DNA of 8,472 bases, from positions 1 to 8,472 of the forward strand of contig DTUW01000057.1 of assembly GCA_012963895.1 (NCBI GenBank). Direction: 5' to 3'. A program made the translations under genes and the position numbers. The stretch's first letter is position 1; the number at the start of each line of letters is the position of its first letter. Under the pieces are notes generated by a model that was not told the DNA's origin, made no database searches, and worked only from the letters and a program-made list of their open reading frames with translations. The stretch comes from Campylobacterales bacterium (GTDB lineage: Bacteria; Campylobacterota; Campylobacteria; Campylobacterales; Thiovulaceae). Shown piece after piece: positions 8,186 to 8,472 of this stretch.

Positions 8186-8225
8186 ATCTATATTCTGAAA
8201 TATATATTACTTTCAGAATATAGAT
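8186..8225. repeat. Perfect 15-bp inverted repeat with 10-nt spacer
   Basis: ATCTATATTCTGAAA (8186-8200) is exactly complementary to TTTCAGAATATAGAT (8211-8225), with TATATATTAC between. Pairing breaks at the next base on each side. The arms have only three G/C pairs each and no T-run follows on either strand, so a classical intrinsic terminator is not well supported. A protein-binding dyad or a remnant of a palindromic repeat element are alternatives. It lies about 295 bp upstream of the MshQ-like start. Confidence 0.85.
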
Positions 8226-8365
8226 ATATTTATCAGATTTTAAATCTCCCAATTTTTACTCCCCTATAAGAATTTGAAACAAGATTTTTCAGAAGCCCGA
8301 AAATAGGGATTAAGGAAAAATTAGGATATATTCAATATATCTATCATATTCATTCAATCATCTTA

Positions 8366-8393
8366 TTTATATCCAAAAATAGAGCAACTCCAA
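8366..8393 (-). promoter_or_regulatory. Possible distal promoter of the MshQ-like gene
   Basis: On the minus strand TTGGAG (8393-8388) and TATAAA (8371-8366) are separated by 16 bp. This is the best -35/-10 pairing seen in the stretch, but it lies about 475 bp from the next start codon and the match is only moderate. If used, the transcript would have a long leader containing the 15-bp inverted repeat. Confidence 0.22.
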
Positions 8394-8406
8394 AATTAGT
8401 TGAAAA

Positions 8407-8470
8407 ATTTCAGGATTTAAAACTGAAATATATATTTAGTCTCTATATTTATGTATATATTCAGATTTTA
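8407..8470. repeat. Second dyad cluster related to the 15-bp inverted repeat
   Basis: ATTTCAG (8407-8413) pairs with CTGAAAT (8423-8429). CTGAAATATATA (8423-8434) also pairs, with one bulged base, with TATATATTCAG (8454-8464). The 14-mer CTGAAATATATATT at 8423 is identical to 8195-8208. The 10-mer TCAGATTTTA at 8461-8470 is identical to 8233-8242. The two words are the same distance apart in both places, so 8423-8470 and 8195-8242 look like copies with a diverged centre. Confidence 0.5.
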
Positions 8471-8472
8471 GG

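Larger units (their letters stand above)
7892..8472. other. A/T-rich non-coding region upstream of the MshQ-like gene
   Basis: No convincing gene is present on either strand. The short open frames here have no ribosome binding site and no protein-like composition. The stretch contains a perfect 15-bp inverted repeat, repeated TTTCAG/CTGAAA and CCAATTTTT words, a small G/C-containing hairpin and candidate promoters. At the right edge a minus-strand frame could end with a TAA at about 8438-8436 after 11 codons. That might be the tail of an upstream gene but is far too short to call. Confidence 0.7.

Noticed and set aside
7992..8198. Plus-strand 68-codon open frame in the non-coding region
   Set aside because: It has no ribosome binding site, runs through the hairpin and repeat words, ends within the 15-bp inverted repeat, and its translation resembles no family.
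8186..8225. The inverted repeat as an intrinsic terminator
   Set aside because: The stem is mostly A/T and neither strand shows a T-run after it, so it is reported as a repeat of unknown role instead.
7892..8472. Riboswitch, tRNA or CRISPR array in the upstream stretch
   Set aside because: No recognisable riboswitch core, no cloverleaf with a TTCRA arm, and no repeats of CRISPR length at regular spacing were seen.

Overview
The window reads as Campylobacterota (epsilonproteobacterial) DNA. It is A/T-rich. The biotin carboxylase has the EMNTRLQVEHTISEM form of its active-site segment, and the tRNA-guanine transglycosylase carries a DDNGIHFKSHIDG segment; both look typical of that phylum. The largest protein resembles the MshQ-like surface proteins seen in free-living sulfur- and hydrogen-oxidising members. 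The genus cannot be fixed from the sequence alone. Every gene is on the minus strand, so transcription runs from the right edge to the left.

Right to left: (1) 8472-7892 is about 580 bp with no convincing gene. It is very A/T-rich and holds a perfect 15-bp inverted repeat plus several short repeated words. (2) 7891-5339 encodes an exported protein of about 850 residues with an MshQ/DUF6701-like organisation and what looks like an inserted DUF1566 (Lcl)-like domain. (3) 5324-2961 encodes an exported protein with twelve CxxCH haem sites and one C-terminal membrane anchor. It starts 14 bp after the previous stop, behind a strong Shine-Dalgarno sequence. (4) 2921-2463 is accB, (5) 2460-1114 is accC and (6) 1109-1 is tgt, cut by the left edge just before its end. 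Gaps in this second group are only 2 and 4 bp.

The layout suggests two transcription units laid end to end. The first pairs a surface or pilus-associated protein with a multihaem electron carrier. The second is housekeeping: AccB (biotin carrier) and AccC (biotin carboxylase) form half of acetyl-CoA carboxylase for fatty-acid synthesis, and Tgt makes queuosine-modified tRNA. A perfect TATAAT sits directly after the cytochrome stop codon and probably drives accB-accC-tgt. No hairpin terminator separates the two groups, so read-through is also possible.

The most interesting part is the MshQ-like/12-haem pair together with the repeat-bearing region upstream. A functional link between the two proteins is an inference from gene spacing, not something the sequence proves.
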